Shown here in pieces: positions 11,655 to 24,186 of a DNA stretch of 64,000 nucleotides; positions within the stretch are counted from its first letter, which is position 1; each line of letters begins with the position of its first letter. The position numbers and the translations under genes were made by a program. The DNA comes from Cadophora sp. MPI-SDFR-AT-0126 (Eukaryota > Ascomycota > Leotiomycetes > Helotiales > Ploettnerulaceae): NCBI GenBank assembly GCA_020747065.1, contig JAGMVK010000008.1, positions 682,001 through 746,000 of the forward strand, given 5' to 3'. The notes beneath the pieces are model-generated. The model had not been told where the DNA came from, made no database searches, and was given only the letters and a program-made list of their open reading frames with translations.

Positions 11655-12994
11655 CTACAAAACCACCTGTCTAGCATCTCGCATCAGACTCTCATTCGGA
11701 CAATACGGGCACTTGAATCGACTCCCTTTACTTAGTCTCTGTAGACTCTCCTTCGCCACCACATGCCCGCAGGGCATCATCATCGGCGGATTGCTCTCCG
11801 TCGTCTGCTCTTTCGATACGGGACACACAAAGATGGCATGGAAAATCATGCTTCTCGGCAAAGCGATCTCGACGGGTAACTCGTCTTGTGTCGTCCATTC
11901 TGTACGCTTCTCCTTGACGATCGAGGCGAGTTTGAGGAGCGTGGGGAGAGCGATGGCGCCCGCTGTGCAGGCTATGTAAAGTGGTGAAGAGGGAGATAGG
12001 CCGAGTAAGCTGCAGAATTCCCGGGTGAAAGATTGGGAGACTTCGGACCAGGCGGTTTCGGTGTTGAAGAGGCGCCAGTAGGGGCTTGATCCTAAATTGG
12101 TTCTGTATAGGATTGCTGCTAGAAGTTGCTGGCAGTCTTTTGTGAAGCGAATTTGGTGTCTTGGGAATGTCTCTTGAGCATATTTGATTGCACCATTAAG
12201 ACCATTATTTTCGTCGTCTGGCAAGGCATTTATCTCTGGTCCTTGAAAGAGCCATATATATTGTAGTTTGCAGAGTTCGAATTCCAGATTGCTGCCTCTA
12301 TTCTCCAGCTCTGCGCTGTTCTGCCGTGCCCATTCTATAGCGGGGTGTAGATTCTGGTTCTTGAGTTCGTGCAGGATTTGGTACATGTTTGAGAACTTTT
12401 CCTGGAGTTCTTGAGATTTGAGAGATGCGAGGTCATTCGAGTCGTTGCTTGCTGGATTGGGCGTTCCGGGAGTTGCATGTGGTTGGGGTGGATTGTCCAG
12501 AGCCTCTGAGAGGAAGGTAGATGCTACATCGAACTGGCCTTCTCGCAGGAGGTGCATGGCAATGGCTCGGTTTATTAAGGAGGGATGTGAGGCCAAAGCA
12601 TCGTATTCAGTGGGTAGAGCTTTCACTGGGAAGTACTACACAGCATCAGCAGAGAACCACCAAATCTAATTTGGAGCTATACCTTGTCCAGAGCTTTTCC
12701 AAAGCTATTATGTCCTTTGTGAATTTTCTTGAGATCCTCGTTAACTTTCCAGAAGCCTTGTTGAACGGGGTTTTGTAGTTTTGCTAGAGTTATGGAAGCA
12801 GAATCCGGTTCTAGAAAGACATTAGTGCATGCTCCGAACGAAGTGACGTCTCTTCCAGGCTTCTCACCTGCAATTATAGTCTCTCGAGCTCTCTCCAGCT
12901 GCTCAATAATCTTGTCCACATCATCCATACTCTGCTTGAGGTTGGCATCCCTCCGCAGCTTCGCCAGCTCTATCTGCAGGTGATCCATGGTCAT
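11655..12994 (-). CDS. RMD5: GID/CTLH E3 ubiquitin ligase RING subunit RMD5 (GID2)
   Basis: Three exons: 12994-12868, 12810-12683, 12635-11655 (411 residues). RMD5 is one of two RING subunits of the GID (CTLH) ubiquitin ligase that marks gluconeogenic enzymes such as fructose-1,6-bisphosphatase for degradation when glucose returns. The N-terminus is a coiled coil (IELAKLRRDANLKQSMDDVD), followed near residue 95 by LPTEYDALASHP and a LisH-like helix pair (INRAIAMHLLREGQFDVAST), then CTLH. The C-terminal 50 residues are the degenerate RING typical of this subunit: FVCPVSKEQ, MMPCGHVV and FKCPYCPNE, in which several standard zinc ligands are absent while the PCGH and CPYC cores remain. Alternative start at 12988. 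Divergent to the Stb6-like gene across a 635-bp gap. Confidence 0.92.
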
Positions 12995-13629
12995 TCAGCC
13001 ACCCCGCCTTCGATTCTGATATGATTCTCCGTGCAGCAGGTATTCTCTCCCGCCGCGCTATTTTCTTGTTCTCGAGGTCGAAACCATGTGAAGTAGTAGT
13101 TTGGTCTTATTTCGTGAGGGTGTTTCGTCAGGGTTACAAATCCGAAGTGTATTTGGCAGGTTGTTGTCGTTGCCGTGAAGTTGGGAAGCGGTGGAACCAG
13201 AGGTCAACCAAGCCAAGTCAAGTCACTCACAGTCGCTGGCTGAACCCCGGATGGCGCCTTGCATTAGTGAGTTGGGGGTCCAATAGCAGTGTTCGTTTCA
13301 AGGCTTGGGGGTATGTGGCAGGGGCTATTAGTGCTAGTAAATCACATGTTGTACGCCCGCCGCCAACTTGTGAGCTTGAAAGGGACAATGCAAGGAAATG
13401 GATGAAGGGAATAGCCGGATACGCTTCTTTTCTGGAACATCTTAATTCAATTTCCTGGCAATACAAACTGTCCCATTTCTTCTCTTTAGCTGCTGGATTC
13501 TCCCACAAACATGTATTGTCCCATACGCCCATTCGCCTCGAAAGCCGCGGTTTAGCCTTCGCGACGTCACTCACAACACCCCAGACCAGCCAAAGGTCCA
13601 AACGAGCAGAGGGTACTCCGAAGTAAAGC
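12995..13629. promoter_or_regulatory. Divergent promoter region, RMD5 / Stb6-like
   Basis: 635 bp between two start codons pointing apart. Long frames exist on both strands (201 and 169 codons) but they overlap each other, lack motifs, and sit where two promoters are needed. I see no defined element beyond that. Confidence 0.5.
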
Positions 13630-16400
13630 ATGACAACCATGTTTAGCTTTCCCAATGTGTACGATCCACAAATGCATCGAGAGGAGGTCCTCACCCTCTC
13701 GAGAACGACGTCGCAGCAGGCTACCAGAACTCTCACAAATGGGACGACAGGCTCTCCAATGACCAGACATGCGCCCGCCTCGGCTAGGAAGCCCCCTCAT
13801 ACTCTGCAACGGAGAAATATTGTGTTTCCAGATCCTGTAGCTTTCAGGTAGGTAGCGTGGTCCTAACAATGCTTCATTTCACTGACTGGGACAGATATCT
13901 CGAAGAGGATCCTCTCGCCGTGGTCATAGAGCGACGTGGAAAGATTGTTGGATACGAACTCTACCTCGTCGAACAATGGGCTTGCTCTAGAATACACCCG
14001 ACCTTCGTGATAGCGACATATACTGGCGATCCAAATCATGTAGCCTGGGTAGGAGTGCTAGGCGTGCCAGCGGACGAGGAGACATGGTCCCCCAGGATGC
14101 GGGTATACTTCACTGCCGTTGCCAAGTTCCATGCTAGACCCAAGGATACACCAAAGGGAATGCTCATGGTTACGAACCTCAGCAGCTTTCCTTCGGCTCT
14201 CACCGTCATACCTGTACCCGACGGAGATATAACGAAACATAGGGAGGATTTCATAGTCAACGAGAATCTGAAGAGGTTAGGATGTTCTGGCCGGTCTGGA
14301 ATGAGCTTGGCTACTCCGGCTGGAGCAACCCAAGCCAAGTTCTTCCAGTTGTACAAGACCAGCGATCGAATACCACTCTATGGTGCTGTTCTCGAACTGG
14401 TCAAGCTCTGCCAGTTTGCTCTGACGATATTTGGGAAGTTGGAGCAGGAGTATGCAGATGGAATTCTGTGCGATGTCACAGAGAAGGCTGTGAATGACTG
14501 GTGGACTGAGATTGGGTCCGAATATTACAATATCGAACCTACTGACGGGATACTTGGACCTACCACAGTGGCAGCCATGCTGGGGATGCTGATAGGGGCC
14601 CGAAATCGCCTCAGCTGGTATGGTGCACCGGTTCCCAAGGATACATTTGATTTCGTTCTCATGAAACGTGGAGTGGCTTATTTCCAGAAGTCCCAGAAGA
14701 TGGAGCGCAACAGACGGCTGGACCGACACACGCTTGACCGACTACATAGAGTCACGGCCAAGGCTGCCGCAGGAGAAGGATGGGCGGTACCAAAGGCTGT
14801 CAAGTCAACGGTTGCCGAACTGAGCGGTAAAGGGGGTGAGATGGTAATGGGTATGGTCGGGAGAGATAAGCCTGGTATCGGGGATATCGAGACACTCGAT
14901 TATGATCGATTCGTTAGCCTTCTTCATGGAGAGAGGGCCAAATGGCTTTGGTATGGGAAGCCTAGGAGAAATGGAGGAACTGAGCAGTTTGGGAGGCATG
15001 GAGATCACGACATAGGTCACTTGAAATTTCAAAAAGATGACCAGGGTGGCTATATCTGGTCACACAGCAAAGCGGAGTCAACACCAGTGGAAGACGAGCC
15101 GCGAAAGAAAGAAGAGAGTCCTCAGGCTGTGTACAACAACAAACCACCAGGATCAGCCACAAGCATGCTCGAAAGTCCAAATGAGAAGGATCCGCAGCTG
15201 CGTAAGACTGTTTTCAAGAGTGTGACGGGAAAGATGAGTGATGCCAGATCAGGGTTCGGCCGGATTAAGGATGCAGTCGGACTTCGTGGCCACGCCAGCA
15301 GACCCTCTAAAGACGAAGGAGTCGATGTTGGCTATTTCAATAACGCAAACAACAGCTCGAGTACATTCGGACTAGGGTCGACTGGAACCCCAATAAGTCC
15401 AGTCAAGATCGGCAAGGCTTTTACTTGGAAGGATACCCCAGCCCAATATCAAAATGGCGCACCAAAGCCAGATATTCTATCGTCTGGTGCTTTGCAACGG
15501 GAGCCAGAACCCATGATAGAAGAAGTACGATCAGATGTGCCTATTGTCAATGTTCCAGAGGAAGATCAAAATGCCATGGAAGCCGAAGCAAAATGGGCTG
15601 AGCAAGTCAGAGAGATTCGCCGAGATGTCGTTTCAAATGACATCTCCGTTGCTGGGTCAGTGTTTGATGAGAGAGATCTTGAGGGTCCCTTACTAGAAGC
15701 TCTACGTGAGCCAAACAACTTTCAGGTTCTGCTTCATCGCCGCCACAGCTTTTCAGGAGCATTCCCAATAACTCCAAAACACCGAAATGACGGATGGTGG
15801 CCTCGACAAATGTCTTTCACCGATGCGGAGGATGCCGTCTTGGGCTGGGAGCCTGTTGGCGCTATCGCCGATGACGGCGAGGACGCAGATACTTGGACGG
15901 CTTTGCAAAGACAAGAACTGCTTTCCTCCGATTTCAAGAACCTTTTTGAGAAGATTATTGATCTGCAGGATGAGATCCGTCCTTGGGTTGAGCAGCAAGT
16001 TGAGGGGATTGTAAAGCTTGATGAGCAGGCATCCACAGATCAGGAGCAGTTTCAAACGCTCTACTACCAATTGACCGAGCAGTACCAAGCTGTGAAACAG
16101 AGCTCTCAAGATGTACTCGGCGACGAACGATCTCATGTCATGGAAGCCATCAAGGACATAGAAGTCCTCGGTGCCAAGCTTGAGTATGAGATCAATGCAT
16201 TAGTGTCCAAAGTACAAGACGTGGAAGATGGTGTGCTACAATTCGAAAGACACGTCGATGATCTAGAAGGTCGAGCAGATGCTCTGGAAAAGCAGTTGAG
16301 CACGGAGAGTTGGCCTCACTGGCTTGTGAGAAGCATCACAGGAATTGGAACGGGACCAAATATCACAGCACCTCGGCGGCGTCAGCAGCAGCAACAATAA
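13630..16400 (+). CDS. Stb2/Stb6-like Sin3-associated protein
   Basis: Two exons, 13630-13847 and 13895-16400, split by a 47-bp intron with a CTAAC branch; join reads AFR-YLEED. Product is 907 residues. The N-terminal half resembles the conserved fungal Stb2/Stb6 domain: IVFPDPVAFR near residue 65, GYELYLVEQWACSR, TYTGDP, and later the DGILGPTTVAAMLG segment and the FDFVLMKRGVAYFQKSQK block. Yeast Stb2 and Stb6 are known as Sin3-binding proteins, which would place this protein with the Rpd3L histone deacetylase complex in the nucleus. The centre (residues about 430-640) is low complexity; the C-terminal about 200 residues form a long coiled coil (IIDLQDEIRPWVEQ onward) ending in a glutamine tract. 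Family call is from memory of these motifs and not checked by search. Confidence 0.75.
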
Positions 16401-16838
16401 TCATTAAGCGAACAGCAAGCAAGCAACACATACAGGATATCGGAGCATCGGAAGCATATAGCAGGCGTTAGGAATACCCCATAAGCATTTACATGGTAGC
16501 ATGATAGCGTGGCGTGTATGGGGTTTCGAATCAGTTCTGAGCGGATAATGAACGCCTTTTTTTATACACGTTCTATAATACATTTGCCCTTCCATGAGCT
16601 TTCATCATTCCAACCCAAACCGTGCCATCAATATGACCGTGAATCAAGAGATCCCAACTCTATGATCCCATAACACACAGCATGATAAAGTATGAGTCCC
16701 AACATCCAACAATAATACAGCACCAGAAAGCTCCTTTCCTCCCATTCTCTCCAACCCATATTATCATATCACAACACAACTCAACCAACATATCATTCCC
16801 TGGATCCCCGTCCCCACATTCCCTTCCTCTCCAGTCCT
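16401..16838. other. Intergenic between convergent Stb6-like and TIM10 genes
   Basis: 3' flanks only; CA- and CT-rich sequence, no gene seen. Confidence 0.6.
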
Positions 16839-17310
16839 TTACATCCCACCGAACCCCATCCCCCCACCACCCGCGCCTTTCGCCTGCGCCTCCGCCTGCA
16901 ACAGCTCCGAGATCTTCATCTGCACATCGAAGAATTTCGAGGCGCAGCGATCTATGCAGACGCCTTCGCCCTTGTTGATCTCACCCTCGCGGTATTCTTT
17001 GGGTATGCACTTCTTCATGCAGGCTTGTTGAAGTCTAGGGTATAGAAGTTAGAGGTTGTTTTCCTGCGAAGGCTCAAGTTGAAAGATTTTGGGGGGGGGG
17101 TTAGGGTGTGGGAGAGTCGGAGGGGTGGTTTGGGATTGAGCAATTGGATTGAATGACGGGATTGTGACACGGAGACAATTGGAAAGGGGAAAATTAGGGA
17201 GGAGAGGCATACTTGTTGAACATATCGGTCACCAAGTCCATCTCCTGCTCTGCAGCAGCAATCTTCTCCGCCGACGAGGGCTGTGGTCTACCGAGTCCGA
17301 ACATTGACAT
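16839..17310 (-). CDS. TIM10: Mitochondrial intermembrane-space chaperone Tim10
   Basis: Two exons, 17310-17213 and 17034-16839, joined FN-KLQQAC; 97 residues, the usual small-Tim size. The signature twin CX3C motifs are present: CMKKC and CIDRC, separated by 16 residues ([16 protein letters not shown]), as in Tim10. These cysteines form two intramolecular disulfides in the intermembrane space. With Tim9 it forms the hexamer that guides carrier proteins to the TIM22 translocase. N-terminal helix [18 protein letters not shown] and C-terminal helix with [15 protein letters not shown] fit the family. The intron is unusual in carrying a G run of about ten bases near 17095. Faces the mitochondrial lysyl-tRNA synthetase gene. 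Confidence 0.95.
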
Positions 17311-17787
17311 GATTGTGGTGTGTGTTGAGTACTAGAAGTGCGTGGTAAAGCGTTGTAATCGAGTGAGTCCTGAAGCTGTGGATTCGAGGTTCGAGGGCGA
17401 TGATGCAGATGTTGTCTTTCCTTCCCTGGTCCAAAAACTGGAAGCTCATGGGCAAAGAAGTGGAGACCAGAAGCGGGCACTAGCGGACAGCTGGGACCAT
17501 ATATTATTTTCGCACCGCGAAACTCGAAATTGTTTTCTCTACAACAGCTTGGAGCGAATGCTTCAAGTCACCAATTGATGGTGTAAGTTTATACATTCTC
17601 TTCCTGCCTATGCCTATTGTGTGGAGGGTTTCAATGATGATTTCAATATAACATTAGAACCGTTGCGACTGACACCTTCGGGTGGTTGATCTCACATCGA
17701 TCCGTTGTCTGATAATATCCCTCACTGCAACACGTACTTGCCTGGAAAGCTTTACTGAACAGCTTGCTAATGTGTGCGATGCTATAG
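17311..17787. promoter_or_regulatory. Divergent promoter, TIM10 / mitochondrial lysyl-tRNA synthetase
   Basis: 477 bp shared by two nuclear genes for mitochondrial proteins. No individual site can be named with confidence. Confidence 0.5.
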
Positions 17788-19844
17788 ATGAGTTCTCTTA
17801 CCGGTCTGCGGTTCTTGCGGCCGTACTTGCAGCAGGATCTGCCTGTCGTGAGGCACGCGGCGTACCTCCGATTCTTCTCAACGTCTCGATGTCTCTTATC
17901 AACGCGGAAGAAAGCCCAGGAGGAGGCGGGGCCTAAGAGAAACAAAGTCGCGGCCAAGAGTGACGTGCAAGGAAGGATAGAAGAGCTGCAGAAGGCAATG
18001 AAGCTGGAATGGCCCAGGATAGCAAGTAATCCACATGCAATGACATTGCTGGACTACACCGTGAAGTACGGCGACATGAAGCCTTCCGAGCTCAGGAAAA
18101 GTGACTATGTGATGCTACGAGGTATGAGAGGAAGCCGTTGATGTTCTCCCGGGGTGAGCGCTGGCGCTGATGGGTATGTAGGTCGAGTGCTGTCGTGCCG
18201 TGTAGCTAGTTCAGCTCTCGTATTCCTCGATATAGTTCAAGATGGTACCACTGTTCAAATGGTCGCCGATCTCTCTCGCATTGCTTTTATAGGGGGTGAG
18301 AGCAAGCGCTCTTTCAAAGCCTTCTGCCGTCTGATTAGAAGAGGCGATATCATCTGTATGGCTTCCTTCAGTCCCGAAAGTCGTTGTCCAACCCGCACTA
18401 ATATTTCGAAGCTGTATACGGCCATCCTTATGTCACCCAACGAGGAGAACTATCTCTCAACGCTATAGAGATTCCCCAGATCCTCTCACCCTCCCTAGCC
18501 AGTCTTCCACGCACCCTCGAGGATAGAGAAACTCGCGTACGAAATCGCCATGTAGACATGTTGGTCAACAGCAACGTTGCGGAAACCCTACGGCTTCGTT
18601 CTCACATCATTCAAAACATGCGAGACTTCCTTCTCAAAGACAACTTCATGGAGGTACAGACACCTCTCATAGCCGACAAGGCCGGAGGTGCAATCGCAAA
18701 ACCTTTCACGACCGTTGCTACAGAGTTCTCAGATAAGCAACTGGCGCTTCGCATCGCGCCTGAGATCTGGCTCAAGAGACTGGCTATTGGAGGCATGGAC
18801 CGAGTCTTTGAGATTGGTCCTGCTTTCCGGAATGAGGGCTTGGATGCTACTCATAACCCTGAATTTACGACTTGCGAGTTCTACAGGGCATTTACAGATC
18901 TCGAGGAATTAATGAGAATGACCGAGAGTATGCTGTCCAGTATAGCAACTCGTGTTGACGAGCTTCGCAAAACAACACTCATCAATCTCCCCACTGGGCC
19001 GCCACTGGAAGACTTCTTGAAACCATTCCAACGCCTGGAATTCATCCCTACCATCGAAGCCGCTCTCGGAACTTCACTACCTGACCTCTCATCGCCCACC
19101 GCCGAAACAGACCTCACAGTCCTCTTCCAAAACCACTCTCTCCCCATTCCTCACTCACCTACCCTCCCCCGCCTCCTCGACAAGCTCTCCTCCCTCTACA
19201 TCGAACCCTCCTGCGCAACACCAACCTTCATAACCCACCACCCATCCTGCATGGCGCCCCTCTCGAAATCTTTCCTCTGCCCAAAGTCATCCCAATCCGT
19301 CTCCGCCCGCGCCGAACTCTTCATCTCGCATCGCGAAATCGCAAACATGTACGAAGAAGAGAACTCGCCGCTATCCCAGCGCGAGAAGTTCATGCAGCAG
19401 TTGCAGTGGAAAGATGATGAGAACAGGGCGGGCGTCGATGAGAGTTATATCGAGGCGCTGGAGTATGCATTACCGCCGACTGGCGGGTGGGGCGCTGGTG
19501 TGGATAGAATTGTGATGTTGTTTGCGGGGGCGAGGAGGATCAGTGATGTTTTGGCTTTTGGGAGTTTGAGGAATGTGGTGAATCTTGGGAGGGAGGGTGC
19601 TAGTGGGATAGGAGGGGGTGCCGTCTTAGTGGATGAGAAGACGAGGAAGAAGGAGATTGAGAAGGTTAGGAGGGAGATGGTTAAGGCTGATGTTGAGGCG
19701 GCTAGGGAGAGGGATATTGTGGTTATGATGAGGAAGGCGAAGGAGTTGGGATTAGGGGATGTGGTGAGAGGGTTGGATTCAGAGCTGAAGCAGGAGAAGA
19801 AGACTGGGGATCTTACAGATGATGGAAAAGTGGAAGGTAGATAA
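17788..19844 (+). CDS. MSK1: Mitochondrial lysyl-tRNA synthetase (class II)
   Basis: Three exons: 17788-18121, 18182-18355, 18412-19844 (646 residues). The second join creates IISVYGHPYVTQRGELS, a clear LysRS block, confirming the intron. It charges mitochondrial tRNA-Lys. The N-terminus is Arg/Leu/Ser-rich without acids (LRFLRPYLQQ... RFFSTSRCLLSTRKK), a good matrix presequence. An OB-fold follows (GRVLSCRVASSALVFLDI), then the class II catalytic core: VQTPLIADKAGGA, motif 2 as AFRNEGLDATHNPEFTT, AELFISHREIANMYEE, and motif 3 as GWGAGVDRIVMLFAG. About 80 residues rich in Lys/Glu extend beyond the usual end. Base composition changes sharply inside the gene, from C-rich around 19050-19330 to G-rich after 19400. 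Confidence 0.94.
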
Positions 19845-21465
19845 TCGGAAAGAGGAGGTAGCTGGGGAGGGGGAAGTGGAATATGTACGAATACTACGGG
19901 CTGGGAGGAGTGGCTGGCTGTAGGATAGATATACTTTGTAAAATATGTATAAATGCCCTCTCAAGCGGAGCGAAAGACATCGTCTTCTCTCTCACAAGAA
20001 CCTTCCAAACTAATCCACTTTCTCGGTCTGTCACACAAATTACTTATAAAATGGGACATTCTCCTTCATCGACACTTACCTTCTATGAAATCTTATTCGA
20101 CTAAACGACTATCTCCTCCCCAAATCCCTATTCTCTTCCTATCCCTCAAACACAACACCACACTCACCTAATCCCCGTCTCCATCAGCCAAGCCAAGCCT
20201 CCCAAGCCACCATTCCCAAACTATCCTAAGCCCCTCCTCATCCCAGCCGTATCCCTGCCTCAACCCATGCTTGTCTCCCACCACCAACCAATAACACCCC
20301 CTCCCGCACTCACTCCCGTACTTTTTGTCGCATGTCGCACATTTTGTGCTTGGCAGTCTTGGCTTCACCTATCAATCGTGAGGATTCTGGGCGTGCCAAG
20401 AGGGTGAGAGACTTGGCGGTTGTAGTACAGATACATGGGTGAGGTGAGGTGAGGTGAGGTGAGGCTGAGGGTGGAGATGGAGATGAGATGAGTATGGGTA
20501 TGGGTTTGGAGAGATAGGGGTTTGGGGATGGGAGGGGAGGGGAGGGAGGGAAGAGGAGGATATGGATATGGATTTGGAGCACGTATGTGAAATACCGTCC
20601 TGAAGCTGAAGCCACTAAGTTGAAGAAAAGTGACTGATAATTAACTTTCCCTGGGCGTAAAGTCTCCTTTGCCATCTCTCGATGGAACATATCGAAATCA
20701 TCCATTCATCCATACGCGTACGAAGTGTTCTGAATCAGAACTTTCTTTCTCAGCGGACGCCGTGCTATTATCTATCTGGTTTACTTACTTCCAAGTCTTT
20801 TACTTTTACCAAGTCAGATTCCCCGATAAGTGAAACAGAGAACGATATATAACACCGATTCTAGTTGAGTGGGTTCTGTATCGAGTCCAACGACTTACCA
20901 TATCCACAAACAGTACCTCCGTTTACATCGGCATTGTACGGTCCCTGCTTTATACAGACACCTGTAGCGTCTGTTGTCCTATCGCTACCGATTTGATACG
21001 TTTCATGTCGGCCTAACAGATTCGCTCATATACTGCCTGCCTGTATTCTTAAACTCGAACAATTCCTCCGCTCAGTATAAGAAATTCAGTCTCTCGAGTA
21101 AACTCCTGTAGCCAAACTTTTATTTCTTCATCATGGATGCACAGCCTGGTCGCGGCGTTTTGTGGTCAGCTGCAGGCCAGCTCGCAAGCCACAGGGCGTA
21201 TCGCGAGGCTCCGATATTTCGACCTCATTTTTCTCTTCAGTAACTGCGTGGCATGCTTTAAACCACAAAACCTTTGCACTTCGATTTGCGTGATTCCAAC
21301 ATCTCTGTACTCTTGAGGCGAATACGACGTGCTAGCGTCATCCCTCAAACCCCATTGTCAATTTCTCTTTCTAGGCTCAAGCTGCGATAGCCTCGCGAGG
21401 CTCGAGCGCCGATTCTTTTGCAACCCGGACTGATTTGAACTCTTACCGGTTCTATTCAAGCCGTT
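19845..21465. other. Intergenic, 1.6 kb, low-complexity stretches
   Basis: No supported gene. Between about 20100 and 20580 the strand shows first a C/T-rich and then a G/A-rich block, the latter with a GAGGT microsatellite. The last several hundred bases are the promoter side of the STAND gene. Confidence 0.5.
20441..20464. repeat. GAGGT pentanucleotide microsatellite
   Basis: Four perfect copies of gaggt followed by gaggc, inside a longer purine-rich tract. Confidence 0.9.
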
Positions 21466-24186
21466 ATGGCAGACCCATTCGGCACTGGAGCCGGGATCGT
21501 CGGCGTCATCGGTCTGGCCATCCAGATCACGCAGGTGGTTGTCCAATTTGGGATGGACTGGAAAGATGTGCCGAACGATGTCAAGACATTTATGGCCGAA
21601 CTTGGGACGCTGAAGACCGTCCTATCAGAAACAAATGCCAATATCCTCCTTAATCCCGATTTTGCTGCAGCCTTTCAAAACCACCCTTCGTTGCTACTTT
21701 CGCAGCTTGGACCCAAAGCGCCTTTAACAACGGACACAAATCTGATGCTAGAAATCTGTCGAAGAGAGCTGGATTCGATGTTGAAAGAGCTAGGGAAGAG
21801 AGGTCAAGGGCATCGAATAGGCTGGGAGAGACTAAAGGGAGCGATCCTAGCGAAGGACACTCGAGAGTCGGTCGAGAACCTCTGCCGGCAGTGTCAAACG
21901 CTGAATAACATGCTCTCGATTGATGTGGCGGTGCTCGGAGCAACCACGTACAAAGAGGTCAGAGAGGCTAGAAAAGAACAGCAAGAGATTTCCTTGGCGA
22001 TCAGAGGTGGCGTAGACGAGTCCAACTGGCGACAAGAGAATCAAGAGCAGCAGCATGAGCGGCAGACCATTCTTCAGTGGCTTTCCCCAGTCGACTATGC
22101 TGCTCAGCAGAGCGATTTTATCTGTCGACGACAAGAAGGAACCGGCCAATGGCTTCTAGACTCAGCACAATTCAAGGCATGGCTAGAAACCGACAAACAG
22201 ACGTTTTTCTGTCCAGGCATTCCTGGAGCTGGGAAGACAATTCTCACATCAGTCGTAGTGGACGAGCTCACTACACGGTTTTCCGACGACCTGGATATTG
22301 GTATTGCGTATATCTACTGCAACTTCCGGCGTCAAGACGAGCAGAAGATCGACGACTTGCTCGTGAGCCTGCTAAAACAACTAGCTGAGAGCCAGCCGTC
22401 TCTGCCAGGTACCGTCAAAGATCTTTATGATCGACACAAGACGAAACGGATACGGCCATCTCCCGACGAGATTTCTAGATCCCTCCAAGCAGTAACTGCA
22501 CTATATTCTCGAGTCTATATTATCGTTGATGCACTTGATGAATGTCAAGTATCCGATGGCTGTCGACAAAGATTGATATCAGAGATATTCAGCCTCCAGG
22601 CTAATCGCGGGGTGAATCTCTTTGTAACTTCAAGGTTTATCCCGGAAATCACCACCAAATTCCAGGATAACCTATCACTCGAGATTCGTGCAAGCAGGGA
22701 AGATATAGGAAGATACTTGGAAGCTCATATGACACACCTATCGGCATTCGATGACTGGAAGCAACAGTTGCAAGATGAGATCAAGGTAGCTATAGCGGAT
22801 GCTGTTGATGGGATGTACGTTGCTAGGTGTTATTTAAAATAGTCGTCGGACTAACTAGCTCCTAGGTTTCTCTTAGCGCAGATTTACCTCGGTTCACTTG
22901 ATGACAAGACTACACCAAGAGCTGTTCGGAACGCTCTGATGCAATTCCGCAGGCAAAGTCCAGGGTCAGGCGAAGATCAGAAGCGCGAAGTGTTGAACAA
23001 GGCGTACAAGGACGTAATGGAAAGGATCAATAGACAACAGCCAGGCTTTCGTCGACTTGCCGAGAAGGTTCTATCGTGGATCACGTGTACAAAGAGGCCT
23101 TTAACAACGTCGGAACTTCAATGTGCTCTTGCGGTAGTAGTTGGTGACTCTACGCTTGACGAAGATAACTTGGAGCGGGTCGAAAGAATGGTGTCGGTGT
23201 GTGCTGGATTAGTGACAGTCGACGAGGAGAGCGGGATTATTCGATTAGTTCATTATACGACACAGGAATACTTCGAGCGAACACAAAGTCAATGGTTTTC
23301 TGATGCCCAGGCTAATATAACGACAATCTGTGTTACTTACCTCTCATTTGACGAGTTCAAGAATGGAATGTGCCAGAATGATGACGAGTTTGAGAAGCGG
23401 CTTCAATCAAACAAGCTGTACGACTACGCAGCACACAATTGGGGACATCACGCTCGGGAGGCTTCAACTTTGTGTCAAGGTATTACAGAATTTCTTCAGA
23501 AACACGCTCAGGTTAAGGCGGCAAGTCAAGCACTTTTTGTCCAAAAGATTTGGCCCGAGGACAAAGGGTATAGTCAAGGATTTCCCAAGCAAATGACTGG
23601 CCTACACTTAGGTGCATATTTTGGAATTAAGGTCATCGCCCAGCTACTGCTCGAGGGGGGGGCCGCTATCGACGCAACTAATAGCGTGGGACAAACGCCA
23701 CTACATTATGCCTCAGAGAATAGGCACGTCGAGGTCGTCCAGCTGCTGCTCGAGAAGGGCGCCGCCGTTGACACGACTAGTAACTACGGACACACGCCAC
23801 TGTACGGGGCCTCTTATAACGGGCACGTCGAGGTCGTCCAGCTGCTGCACGAGAAGGGCGCCGCCGTCGACACGACTGATGAGTACGGAAACACGCCACT
23901 ACTTTATGCCTCAATAACAGGGCACGTTGAGGTCGTCCAGCTGCTTCTCGAGAAAGGCGCCGCCATCGATACAGCTAATAAGGTCCAACAAACACCACTA
24001 TATTATGCCTCTTATAACGGGCACGTCGAGGTCGTCCAGCTGCTGCTCGAGAAGGGCGCCGCCGTCGACACGGCTGATAAGTACGGAGACACGCCACTGT
24101 TCTGGGCCACTAAAAACGGGCACGTTAACGTTGTCCAGCTGCTGTCCAAGAAGGTGGCCGCCGTCGACGCGGATACATACGGATGA
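21466..24186 (+). CDS. NACHT-ankyrin STAND protein (fungal NLR-like)
   Basis: Two exons, 21466-22814 and 22866-24186 (889 residues); join reads [11 protein letters not shown]-terminal about 170 residues match the fungal STAND N-terminal domain ([20 protein letters not shown] start, a helo-like fold). The NACHT NTPase follows, with Walker A GIPGAGKT at residues 251-258 and Walker [10 protein letters not shown] near 352-360, then the usual winged-helix part ([30 protein letters not shown]). From about residue 693 there are six 33-residue ankyrin units of the [27 protein letters not shown] type, nearly identical in DNA. Such proteins oligomerise on ligand binding and trigger incompatibility or defence responses. 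The last unit is altered and the frame stops early; ankyrin-like coding continues out of frame downstream. Confidence 0.93.
23593..24183 (+). repeat. Six ankyrin-coding tandem units of 99 bp
   Basis: Direct 99-bp repeats, each encoding one ankyrin unit. The core (gtcgaggtcgtccagctgct) recurs almost unchanged in units 2-5. Variation is concentrated at the codons before and after the AS dipeptide and in the loop after VDT, i.e. exposed ankyrin positions. Confidence 0.9.

Noticed and set aside
13021..13736. Overlapping open frames of 201 (plus) and 169 (minus) codons
   Set aside because: They overlap antisense to each other between two divergent genes, with no motif or splice support.
23593..24183. 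Regular direct repeats that could suggest a CRISPR array
   Set aside because: They are in-frame 33-residue ankyrin units in a eukaryotic gene.
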